Below are positions 32,788 to 41,749 of a DNA stretch of 64,000 nucleotides, one piece after another (positions within the stretch are counted from its first letter, which is position 1; each line of letters opens with the position of its first letter). Below the pieces are notes generated by a model. That model was not told the origin of the DNA and made no database searches. It was given only the letters and a program-made list of their open reading frames with translations. The position numbers and the translations under genes were made by a program. The stretch lies in contig DAOUJS010000200.1 of assembly GCA_034422355.1 (NCBI GenBank), positions 1-64,000 on the forward strand. Direction: 5' to 3'. The stretch comes from CATOSP01 sp034422355. GTDB lineage: Bacteria > Chloroflexota > Dehalococcoidia > Lucifugimonadales > UBA3495.

Positions 32788-32979
32788 CTAAAACCGGTCA
32801 CGCCCCCTGCCGGAAAACATACTAACCACTGCCATGATTATAGCAATTATACCGATGATGACGAGAATCCAGCCAATGATTTCCAGAAGCAACTTGAACA
32901 AGCCGGACTGTATAAGTAACCCCAAGACTATGAGGATTATCCCCACCACGAACCACATTCCGCCGCCTGACCTTCCCAT
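32788..32979 (-). CDS. Small two-helix membrane protein upstream of pspA
   Basis: The 63-residue protein has two hydrophobic helices (about 9-28 and 33-54) and a basic C-terminus G-R-G-R-D-R-F. I chose the ATG at 32979 because GGGAG lies 8 bases before it. An ATG 18 bases earlier overlaps the ribosome site. It may be the membrane partner of PspA, as PspB or PspC are in other phyla, but the sequence is not clearly related. Confidence 0.6.
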   Translation of the reverse strand: MGRSGGGMWFVVGIILIVLGLLIQSGLFKLLLEIIGWILVIIGIIAIIMAVVSMFSGRGRDRF

Positions 32980-33061
32980 GCGCACAACTCCCTTCACCCT
33001 GTGGGCGCTCTCTGATTACACGATGCCTGGAGGACTATGACCTGACTGGTCGATTAAGCGC

Positions 33062-33457
33062 TCAGTCCTGCTCCCGCGGCACGGAATCCACATCGAGGCC
33101 CATCCGCCGGGCCCTTTCCAGCCACTCCTTGAACTCCCGGTCCGCCTCTGCCCGGCCTTGCTCAATCCCTTCTTCCAGGACCTCTTCCCGAATCTCGGCC
33201 TTCCATTTCTCCCGCCACTGCCGCCTTTGGTCCAATGCCCAGAACCACATGCGAGTAACCCTCTCCACCAGCACGGAAATCGTAGCGTAGATCAATATCC
33301 CCAGGTGAACCGTCGGACCCGCCGACTTCAGGCCGGTCCTCCAATCAGGCTGGCCCGGCTCAGATAAAAATACCAACAGCGCCGTTATTACGCAAATCCC
33401 GACGGGAGCGAATAGCGCATGGCGGCGCACCCACCGGGGACTTGGCCACTCTCCCAT
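33062..33457 (-). CDS. Two-span membrane protein with a charged coil
   Basis: The 131-residue protein has two membrane helices (about residues 12-32 and 46-68), then a charged coil E-E-V-L-E-E-G-I-E-Q-G-R-A-E-A and a C-terminal A-R-R-M-G-L-D-V-D-S. The plan matches the 155-residue protein at 19602 (two helices, EGR-type coil, Leu-rich end), although the sequences differ. No function is known. It lies in the PspA neighbourhood. Confidence 0.6.
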   Translation of the reverse strand: MGEWPSPRWVRRHALFAPVGICVITALLVFLSEPGQPDWRTGLKSAGPTVHLGILIYATISVLVERVTRMWFWALDQRRQWREKWKAEIREEVLEEGIEQGRAEADREFKEWLERARRMGLDVDSVPREQD

Positions 33458-33581
33458 GTGTCTATACTACACTGCAAACACGCCAACACACTACGCCTGG
33501 CATTTCCGGGTTCGGCGCATAGTCAATATATGCTCTCTCAGCAGCGTGGCAAAGCAGCCCTGGTGTCTCAGCCCCCGCAGA

Positions 33582-33610
33582 TTGACCTCCCACTGCCCCC
33601 TAAGTATACT
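33582..33610 (+). promoter_or_regulatory. Sigma-70-type promoter of the DUF4178-DUF350 pair
   Basis: TTGACC (33582-33587) and TATACT (33605-33610) are separated by 17 bases, one mismatch from consensus in each box. The DUF4178 start lies 84 bases beyond the -10 box. Confidence 0.65.
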
Positions 33611-33694
33611 CAACCCGCGGGCAAGTCCCGAAGAAAGCGTCCCCTTATGTCCACACATCCAGCCTGTCAGCACAACACCACCGGGGGATAGGGT

Positions 33695-34303
33695 ATGTTC
33701 CGTTCGTTGTTCGGCCGCGGCAAGCGCCGCCGGGACAGGGCCTCCTCCCAACCCCGGGACGACTCCGTCCGCGCCGCCATGATTGGCGACGTCGTCACCA
33801 TCTCCGGCTTGGGTTTGGAGTACGAGGACTGCTACTTCTTCATTGAGCGGCGCCACCGCTATACCACCGGCCCCGATAGCTGGTACGAGCTGGAGTGCGC
33901 CGATGGGGACACCCGAGTCTGGGTTGAATGGACCGACGGCTACAACCTCTCCGTCTCCGCCACCGGCAACCCCGACCCATCCGGGCTGGACAGCATCGGC
34001 CTGAGCGAGGACGACCTGATAGAACTGGACGAGCAGCACTCCATCGACAACTTCATCAACATCGGCGGACAGGACTACCGCTACCGCAACAGCTCCGAGG
34101 TCTTCTTCTACAAGGACTGTAGCGGCCCCGGAGAGCCCTTCTACCACTGGGATTTCCTCAGTGACGACGGGCTGCGCATCCTCTCCATAACCAAGTGGGA
34201 GGGAAGGCCATTCGAGGTGGTCTTCAGTGAAGTATTATCGCCGGACAGCGTTACCCTCTACCAGGGTGAACGTCCGGAATCCGGGCCTGGGAGAGGCAGA
34301 TGA
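33695..34303 (+). CDS. DUF4178-family protein
   Basis: The 202-residue soluble protein has the DUF4178 pattern: G-D-V-V-T-I-S-G near residue 31, W-Y-E-L-E-C-A-D-G near 62, D-G-Y-N-L-S-V near 84 and a late W-E-G-R-P-F-E-V. The family's role is unknown, but it co-occurs with DUF350 membrane proteins and PspA homologues. Its stop overlaps the DUF350 start by 4 bases (ATGA), so the pair is translated together. A consensus promoter lies upstream. Confidence 0.82.
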   Translation: MFRSLFGRGKRRRDRASSQPRDDSVRAAMIGDVVTISGLGLEYEDCYFFIERRHRYTTGPDSWYELECADGDTRVWVEWTDGYNLSVSATGNPDPSGLDSIGLSEDDLIELDEQHSIDNFINIGGQDYRYRNSSEVFFYKDCSGPGEPFYHWDFLSDDGLRILSITKWEGRPFEVVFSEVLSPDSVTLYQGERPESGPGRGR

Positions 34304-35202
34304 TCGAGGGATTTATCGTGGCTCTGGAGTCCTTCCCGCGCGGCCTGGCCTTCGTCGTGCTGGGACTTGTGGTCTTGGTCATAGCCAAGCTGGTCCGGGA
34401 CCTGATTACCCGCTACAGGGTCAACGAGGAAATCACCGAAAAGCGCAACCTGGCCGTGGCCCTCCAGCTCAGCGGCTACTTTCTCGGTGTGATTCTCATC
34501 TTCCTGGGCGCGTTGTACCAACCGCTTACCCTGGTCGGCCCCGAAGGGCTGGGATTCAACCGCGACTTCGCAATTGACCTGCTTAGGGTGTTCCTATATT
34601 CCTTGGCCGGTATCGTTGCGCTGAACCTGGTCATGTTCCTGATGGACCGTCTGGTCCTGTACCAGTTCAATGTTGAGAAGGAGATCATCGAAGACCAGAA
34701 CGTCGGCACGGGCGCAGCCGAATTCGGGATGTACATCGCTGTAGGGTTGCTGGTGGCCGGTTCCGTGGCTGGCGAAGGCAGCGGCAGCGAATTGACGTCA
34801 GCCCTTATCGCCCTGGCTTTCTTCGGGATGGGACTTGTCCTGCTTATCGTGTTCGCCCTCTTCTACGAGTGGACCACGTCATTCGACATCCACTCCGAAA
34901 TCGAAGGCGACAACGTCGCTGTGGGCGTCGCCCTGGGGGGCAACCTCATCGCCATCGGCCTGGTGACCCTGAAGGCAGTATTCGGAGAGTTCGTCGGCTG
35001 GGGAGAGAGCATCGCCGCCTTCCTGGTCTTCGGCGTCCTCGGTTTCGTCCTCCTCTACGTCATGCGCCTGCTAATCGACATGGTCATCCTGCCCACGGTG
35101 AAAGTAGCCAACGCCCTCTCCTCTGGCCGCAACGTAGGCGTTGCCCTCGTGGAAAGCGCCGTCGTCATAAGCTCCGCTATGGTCCTCTTCATAGCCATTT
35201 AG
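34300..35202 (+). CDS. DUF350-family membrane protein (YjfL-like)
   Basis: The 300-residue protein has eight likely membrane helices in two DUF350 repeats. Each repeat contains E-(K/G)-x-N-x-A-V-A or a related N-V-G-V-A-L segment (near residues 47, 200 and 275). DUF350 proteins are linked by neighbourhood to PspA-type proteins. Coupling to the DUF4178 gene and closeness to pspA recreate the yjfJKL grouping. A role in membrane stress or transport is inferred. Confidence 0.85.
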   Translation: MIEGFIVALESFPRGLAFVVLGLVVLVIAKLVRDLITRYRVNEEITEKRNLAVALQLSGYFLGVILIFLGALYQPLTLVGPEGLGFNRDFAIDLLRVFLYSLAGIVALNLVMFLMDRLVLYQFNVEKEIIEDQNVGTGAAEFGMYIAVGLLVAGSVAGEGSGSELTSALIALAFFGMGLVLLIVFALFYEWTTSFDIHSEIEGDNVAVGVALGGNLIAIGLVTLKAVFGEFVGWGESIAAFLVFGVLGFVLLYVMRLLIDMVILPTVKVANALSSGRNVGVALVESAVVISSAMVLFIAI

Positions 35203-36260
35203 GGATACAGCCTGCCCCCGGCTCGACCGGCCTGCCCTCTCCGTACCCGTCTACTGACCACCCGCCGGGCCTCTTGCTCCCGCGCCTGGTTTCGCCGCTC
35301 CTCCAGGTAGCCGTACCCATGCTCCACCACCAGCCCGATCAGCGACTCCCCTACATCATACCGGTTCACCACCGGCTCCAGTATCGAGTCGAAAAACGTT
35401 TCGTCGTGGGTCACCGCACCCCACACCGGCAGGTATTCGTCCAGCGAACCATCGTACAGGCGCAGCAGAAACACCGTCCGCACGGGGTCCAGACCCTCCG
35501 CCAAGAACACCTGCACCCGCAGGTCAATACCGCGGCCCGTCCCAAATTCAACCCTCTCCCCTTCCATATCGATCATCGTGTCCTTGAAATGATCGTACCT
35601 GTCGATGTAGGACTCCGTCTCGGCCAACAGCCGCCCGATAAGCCTCCGCCCCTCCTCCGAGACCGCTGGGGTCCCGCCATCTTTCGACTCCTCAATCAGT
35701 CCATCCTGCCGTAGCGATTCGACCGTCGGCGCGAGAGCCAGGTCTTCTCCTTCCTCGGAAGTGATGCACAGACCAACTTCGTGCTTGTCCAGGAAGTACA
35801 GAACGGTCATAGCCCGCAGCCACTCCAGCAACTCCCCCTTGCTATCCCAAAACTCCGACCGAGCCCCGTAATCAACGGCGTGATACCGCTGCTCCAGCAG
35901 GACATCCAGGTTCGGTAGGGCAGTTTCCCTGTCTGCGGGAGCATGGTCAACCCAGGAAGATACCTGCGACGCCAGATCAATGCTCTGCCCATCTCCAGCC
36001 GATACCAGCAGATGGCACCTCCACTGGCGCCATTCCCCGACCGCGTCCAGGAACACCCCGTAAATCTCCGGCAAGTCCGGATTGGTGCTAAGGTCGAACC
36101 ACGACTCCACCACCCTCTGCTGCTCCTCGTCCGGAGGGAAGACCCGCTCGATTAGTTGAAAGACCGTGCCTTGGCCGAACTCAGTGGGCAGGACCAGGCA
36201 GAGGCCGTCTTCATCGGCCATGCCCGTTAAACTCGCGGAAAACCGGAACGGACCAGTCAC
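35199..36260 (-). CDS. Unknown protein coupled to the lipoprotein
   Basis: This 353-residue soluble protein has no family that I recognise. The centre has E-F-W-D-S-K-G-E-L-L-E-W-L near residue 138, then a possible winged-helix region with S-L-R-Q-D-G-L-I-E-E near 182. The C-terminus is Arg-rich (R-R-V-V-S-R-R-V-R-R-G). It overlaps the upstream lipoprotein gene by 4 bases and the convergent DUF350 gene by 4 bases. It may belong to the same stress locus. Confidence 0.65.
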   Translation of the reverse strand: MTGPFRFSASLTGMADEDGLCLVLPTEFGQGTVFQLIERVFPPDEEQQRVVESWFDLSTNPDLPEIYGVFLDAVGEWRQWRCHLLVSAGDGQSIDLASQVSSWVDHAPADRETALPNLDVLLEQRYHAVDYGARSEFWDSKGELLEWLRAMTVLYFLDKHEVGLCITSEEGEDLALAPTVESLRQDGLIEESKDGGTPAVSEEGRRLIGRLLAETESYIDRYDHFKDTMIDMEGERVEFGTGRGIDLRVQVFLAEGLDPVRTVFLLRLYDGSLDEYLPVWGAVTHDETFFDSILEPVVNRYDVGESLIGLVVEHGYGYLEERRNQAREQEARRVVSRRVRRGQAGRAGGRLYP

Positions 36261-37060
36261 CCGTTTCGGCCCCTCAGCAGACGCTTTGTTGAAACGGCCC
36301 CTCCGCCCCCGAACCCGCCGGACCTGCTGGACGACCCAAAGGATGACGACCTGGAAGTGGAACGTGAGATAGTGTTGCTGTTCTTGAACGCGCCGCTGCT
36401 CCTCTGCGTTGACTGGTAGGTGCGGCGGTTGGAGCTGACGTTGCTCCGCGACTGCTGGTAGCGGGAGCCTGCGTACTTCGTATTGTAGTTGCTGTTGCGC
36501 TGTGCCTGCCGGGTATAGGCTGACGACTGCCGGTACGACGTCCTCTCCCGGCGCATGTCGGGAACGCGGCCGGGAGGCGTGGAATAGTAGTAGCCGAACC
36601 TTGGCGTCATCGCCGAAATAAGCAGGTAGGTGAACAGGAAGTCCCCGGCCCCGAAGTGGCTGTTATAGTAGCCGTTGGCGCCGTAGCCCCGCATATCGTA
36701 TTCGTCGTCAGTGCCCTTGACGATCTCGAATAGCTGGTCGTCGGAGGAGTCCTCGATCTCCCCGCTGCTGTTCAGGTCTTCCCACCCCTCCAGTGTCAAC
36801 GCGGAGCCGTCCTGCTTGGCCCGGACCAGCACCAGCCCGTCTCCCTCGTATATCTCGTTCACCCGGCGCTCGAAGTCCGTCGCGCTCTTGGCCTCCTTGA
36901 ACGCCTCCTGAACGTCGTCCAGGTTGATCCGGCCCGCTGCCCCGTCGGTGGCAGCCCAGTCCTCATAGGACTGGCCGCCGCACGCGGCAATCAGCGGAGA
37001 CGCCGACACGATTCCGCCAAGGGACACTGCCGTACCTAGCCTGACCTGTTTCCGGAACAT
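36257..37060 (-). CDS. Lipoprotein with a Ser/Arg/Gly-rich tail
   Basis: The 267-residue protein has a signal peptide with basic start (M-F-R-K-Q-V-R), a hydrophobic stretch and a lipobox L-I-A-A-C at about residues 23-27. The folded part (residues 30-150) ends at Y-Y-Y-S-T-P-P-G. The remaining 100 residues are low-complexity Ser, Arg, Tyr and Gly (for example S-S-F-G-S-S-S-R-S-G-G-F). This resembles surface-exposed flexible tails. It could be the counterpart of the lipoprotein (YjfM type) found in yjf loci, but no homology is claimed. It heads the operon with the unknown gene downstream. Confidence 0.75.
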   Translation of the reverse strand: MFRKQVRLGTAVSLGGIVSASPLIAACGGQSYEDWAATDGAAGRINLDDVQEAFKEAKSATDFERRVNEIYEGDGLVLVRAKQDGSALTLEGWEDLNSSGEIEDSSDDQLFEIVKGTDDEYDMRGYGANGYYNSHFGAGDFLFTYLLISAMTPRFGYYYSTPPGRVPDMRRERTSYRQSSAYTRQAQRNSNYNTKYAGSRYQQSRSNVSSNRRTYQSTQRSSGAFKNSNTISRSTSRSSSFGSSSRSGGFGGGGAVSTKRLLRGRNG

Positions 37061-37157
37061 TCTAGTCCCTCCTATCGCGTCCGCAGACCTGCGATTCAGA
37101 CGCTTTCATTCTCCCCGCCCTCGCTATTCTCCTGCTCTTGCCATTCCCGCCAAGCCG

Positions 37158-40100
37158 TCATTCCTGCGAGACCGGGGGGCCGCCCACCGCCATCAACGCC
37201 TCTACCTGCTCGCTCACCGGCCTGGTCTGCTGGCCGTCACACCCGGCATCCCGGAACGGGAAACTTGCCAGCCGGGATAGGAACTCCACCTCCGCGCTAT
37301 CTCGGAACTCCCCCCAGGCCCGGTCGCAGGCCCGCACGTAGGCCGCCACTGCCGACTTGTGGTTGCGCGCCCCCAGCACGTGGGTGGACAGCATGTCCCG
37401 CAGCCGCGCCAGGTGGTCCCGCCACGCTTCATCGAGAGTCTGGAGATACAACAGCCGCGCCGTGTCCGGGAAGACCCTTGCCCCGGCCCGATGTTCCAGC
37501 GCGTCGATTTTGTCAAGAATCAACTCGCCCAACTCGCCGGCGAAAATATCCAGACCACAGCCGCGCAGCGAAGAACAGTCCGCTCCGTAGTCCCGCCGGA
37601 CTTCTTCCGCCATCTGCCCGAACAACTCCCGGTACTCGTCATGGGTTGCACCGTGGAAATACCGGGACACCAAGCTCGACGCGGCCCGTATGACCGAATC
37701 CCGGACCAGGCCGTCCATAGGTGCCTGTCCCATAACCTCGCGGCGGCGACGGTAATACCGCAACGTATGCAGGTCCAGCACCGCGAAATAGTCCTGCATC
37801 AGCCCCCTCTGGGCTTCCCCCTCCCGTTCCGACTCCCGCCGCAGCCTTTCCACCAGACTTGTGACCTCATACCCGGAGAAACATTCCCGCCCCGCTGCTT
37901 CCGCACTGCGGCAGCCGGACAACCCCAAAATCTCCCCGGCCCTGGCATGTATCACCCGGTCCTCCAGCGACAGGAACGATTGGGTCTCCCCGAACTCGCC
38001 CTGCCTTCCGCTTCTCCCGTTCAGTTGAAGAAGCACCCTGGCCGACTCCTGCATCTCCGACCCGATCACGCACAACCCCAGGGAAAACCGAAGGCTGCCA
38101 TCCTCCGCGCCGGAGCGTGTTCGTCCCGGATGCCCGGTGCCGGGGCCGTTCTCACAAGTAACCTTGACCTCTGCGCCCGACCACTCAACGAGAATCCCGC
38201 TGGTCCGGTCAAGTTCCTCTCCAAGAATTTTTGCTTGTTCCGCGCTGTGACACGAATAGACGACGGCTGGACAGCCCTCCTCCAGCATCTCCTGTACCAG
38301 ATCCACGCACCGGCGAGCTATCGCCTCGCTCAGCCTCGGCTCCAACAGAATATCCGTTCCCCGGCCCGCCATGTTCGTGGCCACTGTTACTGCCCCGAAT
38401 CGGCCCGCATCCCTGACGATCCGCGCCTCCGCGTGGGTAGTCACCGCGTTGAGCAGGTTGTGGGGCACTCCCCTTTCCGTCAATCTCCGGCTCACGTCCT
38501 CCGACTGCTCCACCGAACCGGTGCCGACAAGCACAGGCTGCCCGGTGCGGTGCCGTGACACCACCTCATCCACCAACGCGCCGAACTTGTCCTCCTTCGT
38601 CAGGAATACTTTTGGACCCAAATCCACTCGCATCATTGGGTTGCTTGGCGGCGCCACTGCCACCTCCATCCCGTACTTCTGCTCAAACTCATCGGTGGAC
38701 ACTGCCGCTGTGCCTGTCATCCCGCTGGCGTGATCGTACAGCCCCACAAACCCGGCAACCGAGATCTGTCCTAACGTCTCGCGCTCAGGCCGGGGAGTAA
38801 CCCTTTCCTTCACCTCCAACGCCGACTGTAGATTGAACTGGTATATGGAGCCGTCCTTGGGCCTCCCTGTATGCTGGTCGATCAGGACAATGCTGTCATC
38901 ATCTACTACGTAGTCCACATCCCGCTTGAGCAGCAGGAAAGCGCGGAGCATCTGGTAAACGCAATTCCCCAGGGCATACTGCCGGGCCGCCCGCCTTGAT
39001 GTACGTCCGTCCCGCCTTTCCGATAGGCCGAAAGACCCAAGACGCTGCTCAACAAATCCCCATCCCGCCTCAGTCAAGGTAACGTAACGCCCCTCGACAT
39101 CAACAGCGTACAACAGCCGGTCGGTCAGGTCCGGAAGTTCCTGCATAGCCAGCGCCCGCACCCGCCTCGCCGGCCTCGACCCGGCGGGCAGCAGCAGAAG
39201 CAGCGCGGGATGCTCCGGTTGGGCCAGCATCAGCCGTGCCAGAAGCGCCGTCCATTCACCATCCCCTATCCCGGGCTGCGAGGCGCACAATGCCAGTTCG
39301 TCTGCGATGCCGCCCTGACTCTCGATAAGCTCTGCTGCAACCGCCCTGACCCTGTCCAGCGGAACATCCACACCCGTAGGCTGGCCGGAAATGACCATCG
39401 GCGTGAACGCCTCGTCTATCAGCGCGTGGTCCACCTCGTCAATGATCACCACATCCAGCGGGCCCTGGACCCTTTCCGCCGTGGTCAGTTTCATGTTGTC
39501 ACGGAGATAATCAAACCCGAACTCCCGCATCGTCCCGTAGACTACTTGCTTCCTGTAGGCAAGCCGCCGCTCGTCGTCTTCCATGTGCGACAGGACAGCC
39601 CCAACGCTCAACCCCAGCGATTCATAGACCGGAGCCAGCAGGGAAGCATCTCGGTCGGCCAGGTAATCGTTGGCGGTTATGACGTGGACCCGCCGCCCCG
39701 ACAGTGCGTGCAGCGTCGCTGGAAACGCCGCGGCCGCCGTCTTTCCCTCCCCCGCGTTCATCTGCACCACCCGTCCCCGGAACAGGTGAAACCCCGCCAG
39801 CAGTTGCTCGTCCGTCACCCGGAACTTGAGACCGTCAACCGCACCGTCCCGGACAGCCCGGTAGAACGCCGCGGGAAGATTTATATCAGACACCCGGCGG
39901 AACTTGCGCTCCTCCAGCACACGGTCAACAACCCCACCCGTGGCCTCGCTGTCAAGCAGTGCCGCCGCCGCATCCGGCCTGCCCGCCCCATTCGCGGCAT
40001 CGTCAAATACCCGCCACACCCCCAACCTTCGGTCAATGGCCTCGGCCACCACTGCGAAAACCAGAGGCGCTAACTCAACGACACTTGTCCCTTCTTCCAG

Positions 40101-40295
40101 GTCATACAGGACATCCCTTAACTCCGTGTCCGAATAGCCGGTGAAATCATACCCTCGCACCTGCTCAAGGAAGGCGCGGGAGTCCACCGCAGCCCTCGGG
40201 CATTCCGTTCGCTGGGCCGCTGCGAGCCACCGGCCAGGGAAGCTCCCTGGCAGTTGTATCTTTGCGCTGGGGACTTGAAGCAAGGGGCCTCGCAA
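37158..40295 (-). CDS. SecA paralogue (SecA2-like ATPase)
   Basis: The 1045-residue protein has the SecA DEAD motor: Walker A M-N-A-G-E-G-K-T (179-186, Ala where SecA has Thr), D-E-V-D (286-289), a cross-linking-domain segment with Y-A-V-D-V-E-G-R-Y-V-T-L-T-E, the NBD2 motif T-N-M-A-G-R-G-T-D-I and Q-L-N-G-R-S-G-R-Q-G (Asn for Arg). An insertion rich in Gly lies before that motif. The C-terminal zinc site (C-x-C) is absent. It is probably not the housekeeping SecA. The TTG start is uncertain. It ends a same-strand cluster with no SecY2 gene. Confidence 0.88.
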   Translation of the reverse strand: MRGPLLQVPSAKIQLPGSFPGRWLAAAQRTECPRAAVDSRAFLEQVRGYDFTGYSDTELRDVLYDLEEGTSVVELAPLVFAVVAEAIDRRLGVWRVFDDAANGAGRPDAAAALLDSEATGGVVDRVLEERKFRRVSDINLPAAFYRAVRDGAVDGLKFRVTDEQLLAGFHLFRGRVVQMNAGEGKTAAAAFPATLHALSGRRVHVITANDYLADRDASLLAPVYESLGLSVGAVLSHMEDDERRLAYRKQVVYGTMREFGFDYLRDNMKLTTAERVQGPLDVVIIDEVDHALIDEAFTPMVISGQPTGVDVPLDRVRAVAAELIESQGGIADELALCASQPGIGDGEWTALLARLMLAQPEHPALLLLLPAGSRPARRVRALAMQELPDLTDRLLYAVDVEGRYVTLTEAGWGFVEQRLGSFGLSERRDGRTSRRAARQYALGNCVYQMLRAFLLLKRDVDYVVDDDSIVLIDQHTGRPKDGSIYQFNLQSALEVKERVTPRPERETLGQISVAGFVGLYDHASGMTGTAAVSTDEFEQKYGMEVAVAPPSNPMMRVDLGPKVFLTKEDKFGALVDEVVSRHRTGQPVLVGTGSVEQSEDVSRRLTERGVPHNLLNAVTTHAEARIVRDAGRFGAVTVATNMAGRGTDILLEPRLSEAIARRCVDLVQEMLEEGCPAVVYSCHSAEQAKILGEELDRTSGILVEWSGAEVKVTCENGPGTGHPGRTRSGAEDGSLRFSLGLCVIGSEMQESARVLLQLNGRSGRQGEFGETQSFLSLEDRVIHARAGEILGLSGCRSAEAAGRECFSGYEVTSLVERLRRESEREGEAQRGLMQDYFAVLDLHTLRYYRRRREVMGQAPMDGLVRDSVIRAASSLVSRYFHGATHDEYRELFGQMAEEVRRDYGADCSSLRGCGLDIFAGELGELILDKIDALEHRAGARVFPDTARLLYLQTLDEAWRDHLARLRDMLSTHVLGARNHKSAVAAYVRACDRAWGEFRDSAEVEFLSRLASFPFRDAGCDGQQTRPVSEQVEALMAVGGPPVSQE

Positions 40296-40323
40296 TCGCG
40301 TAGCGGTAGAGAGTATCCAGCCG

Positions 40324-41727
40324 TTAATTCCGCAGTTTCATCACCACCAACCCGGACTGGTGGCCCGGACCGTCGCACCCGTCCAGCCTTGCCAGCAGGT
40401 GCTCCTCGGCGTCCATAATTCTGCCGCTTACCTCCGGTTCCGCGTCTTGAAACTCCCGGCCCAGCGGGGTATCCAGCGTCCAGGAACGGGTCACCGAACA
40501 CTCCAGTCCCGCCCGGTTTGCCACTTCCAGGGATTCCCCCCGGTCGCGCCGGTACTGTTCTTCCTTCCGGTAGGGAACGGGAGTCACGTAGTAGTCCGCC
40601 GACAGGTACAGGCCAAGCTCGTTGTCGAACACCTGCATGAGGTCGGAATAGGGTATCCACCCCTCCAGCGCGAAGAACAGGTTTTCAGGGATGTCCTGGG
40701 GCACCCGGTGATAGTAGAACCGCTCAGCGGACTCCACCATCCTCACCGGAACGGGCTGCTTATCCTCGCACCCCAGAATCCGGTCGCACTCCTCTCCTTC
40801 CAGGAACAGGAATGGTATGTTCCCGTTGGTGGCATCCACCAGCACCCGCGTACCGTCCACCTGATAAAGCAATGCCGTGTGCTGCCAGAAGCGCATGTAC
40901 CGCTTGGAAAACCGGAAATCAAATGTCTTCAGCAGTTGCCGCAGCTTCTCCGCCGGCACAGGGCCAACCGCGTCCTGCCCAGCGATGATGTACTCGGACT
41001 CGAACCCGTAGTGGTCGGTCAGAAACTTGAGCGCCTGCACCTTCTCCGAGCAGATGGCCCCCGCGCCCTCGATAATGTTGTCGATGGTCTCGTCGCCAGA
41101 CTTGTACACCAGCTTCCTGCCGGTGAACCGGGAGTAATTCTCGAACTGGCTGTCCCAGACCGCCCTGGCCAGCGTCTTGAGGAACTTCAGCTTTCCATCC
41201 TCGGAGCCCAGCGCCATCAACTCCCGCGCCTTTTCCGCTCCGTGGGCTTCCTCAAGGACAGACTCTACGAAACCCGCGTACTTCCCGGGATCGCGCTGCC
41301 ACTTGCGGGCATGGAACCCGGTCCAGTTGCGGGCATAGTCCACGTCAAGCCGGTCGATGGTGATGTCGGTCAGAGAGATTTCCTGCCCCGCCGCCGTCGC
41401 CGTCCGCGCCGCCGGGACTTCGTTCAACCCGGTGATGGGGGAATCCATCCGGCATTCGTCCCTGAAGACCGCACCGGCGAACATATCCTCCAGAACTCCG
41501 CCGTCGGAGCTGGCGTAGACCAGGTCCTGCAAAGCATACAGGGAATCGGCAGACGGCCCCGTAATACGTGACTCCCGCCGCAGTTGGTCCAGCGGCGCGT
41601 GTTTCAGGTAAAAGTCCATCAGCGCGCCCAGGGCCAGGTCATCATGCCCCGGGAACATACGCAGCGCGGCCTGACGACCCGTAACCGAGTCCGTCAACTG
41701 GAGTATGTGCGCCGCCGGTCCGCTCAT
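40324..41727 (-). CDS. Transglutaminase-like (papain-fold) protein
   Basis: The 467-residue protein has a possible catalytic triad in transglutaminase order: C226 in G-A-G-A-I-C-S-E-K-V, H283 in F-W-Q-H-T-A-L-L-Y and D298 in V-L-V-D-A-T-N-G-N. This pattern occurs in transglutaminase-like proteases and amidases. N- and C-terminal regions look unique. I chose the ATG at 41727, although GGAG is only 2 bases upstream. A longer frame runs into the neighbouring gene. It lies between the decarboxylase-like gene and the SecA-like gene, with short gaps of 22 and 28 bases, so it is in their operon. Confidence 0.72.
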   Translation of the reverse strand: MSGPAAHILQLTDSVTGRQAALRMFPGHDDLALGALMDFYLKHAPLDQLRRESRITGPSADSLYALQDLVYASSDGGVLEDMFAGAVFRDECRMDSPITGLNEVPAARTATAAGQEISLTDITIDRLDVDYARNWTGFHARKWQRDPGKYAGFVESVLEEAHGAEKARELMALGSEDGKLKFLKTLARAVWDSQFENYSRFTGRKLVYKSGDETIDNIIEGAGAICSEKVQALKFLTDHYGFESEYIIAGQDAVGPVPAEKLRQLLKTFDFRFSKRYMRFWQHTALLYQVDGTRVLVDATNGNIPFLFLEGEECDRILGCEDKQPVPVRMVESAERFYYHRVPQDIPENLFFALEGWIPYSDLMQVFDNELGLYLSADYYVTPVPYRKEEQYRRDRGESLEVANRAGLECSVTRSWTLDTPLGREFQDAEPEVSGRIMDAEEHLLARLDGCDGPGHQSGLVVMKLRN

Positions 41728-41749
41728 CGCTCCAACCCCGGTGATCCGG

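Noticed and set aside
40293..40295. Other start codons for the SecA-like gene
   Set aside because: The frame has no ATG before upstream stops, so TTG is used; ATT or ATA codons a few positions earlier are possible but rarer, so the start stays uncertain.
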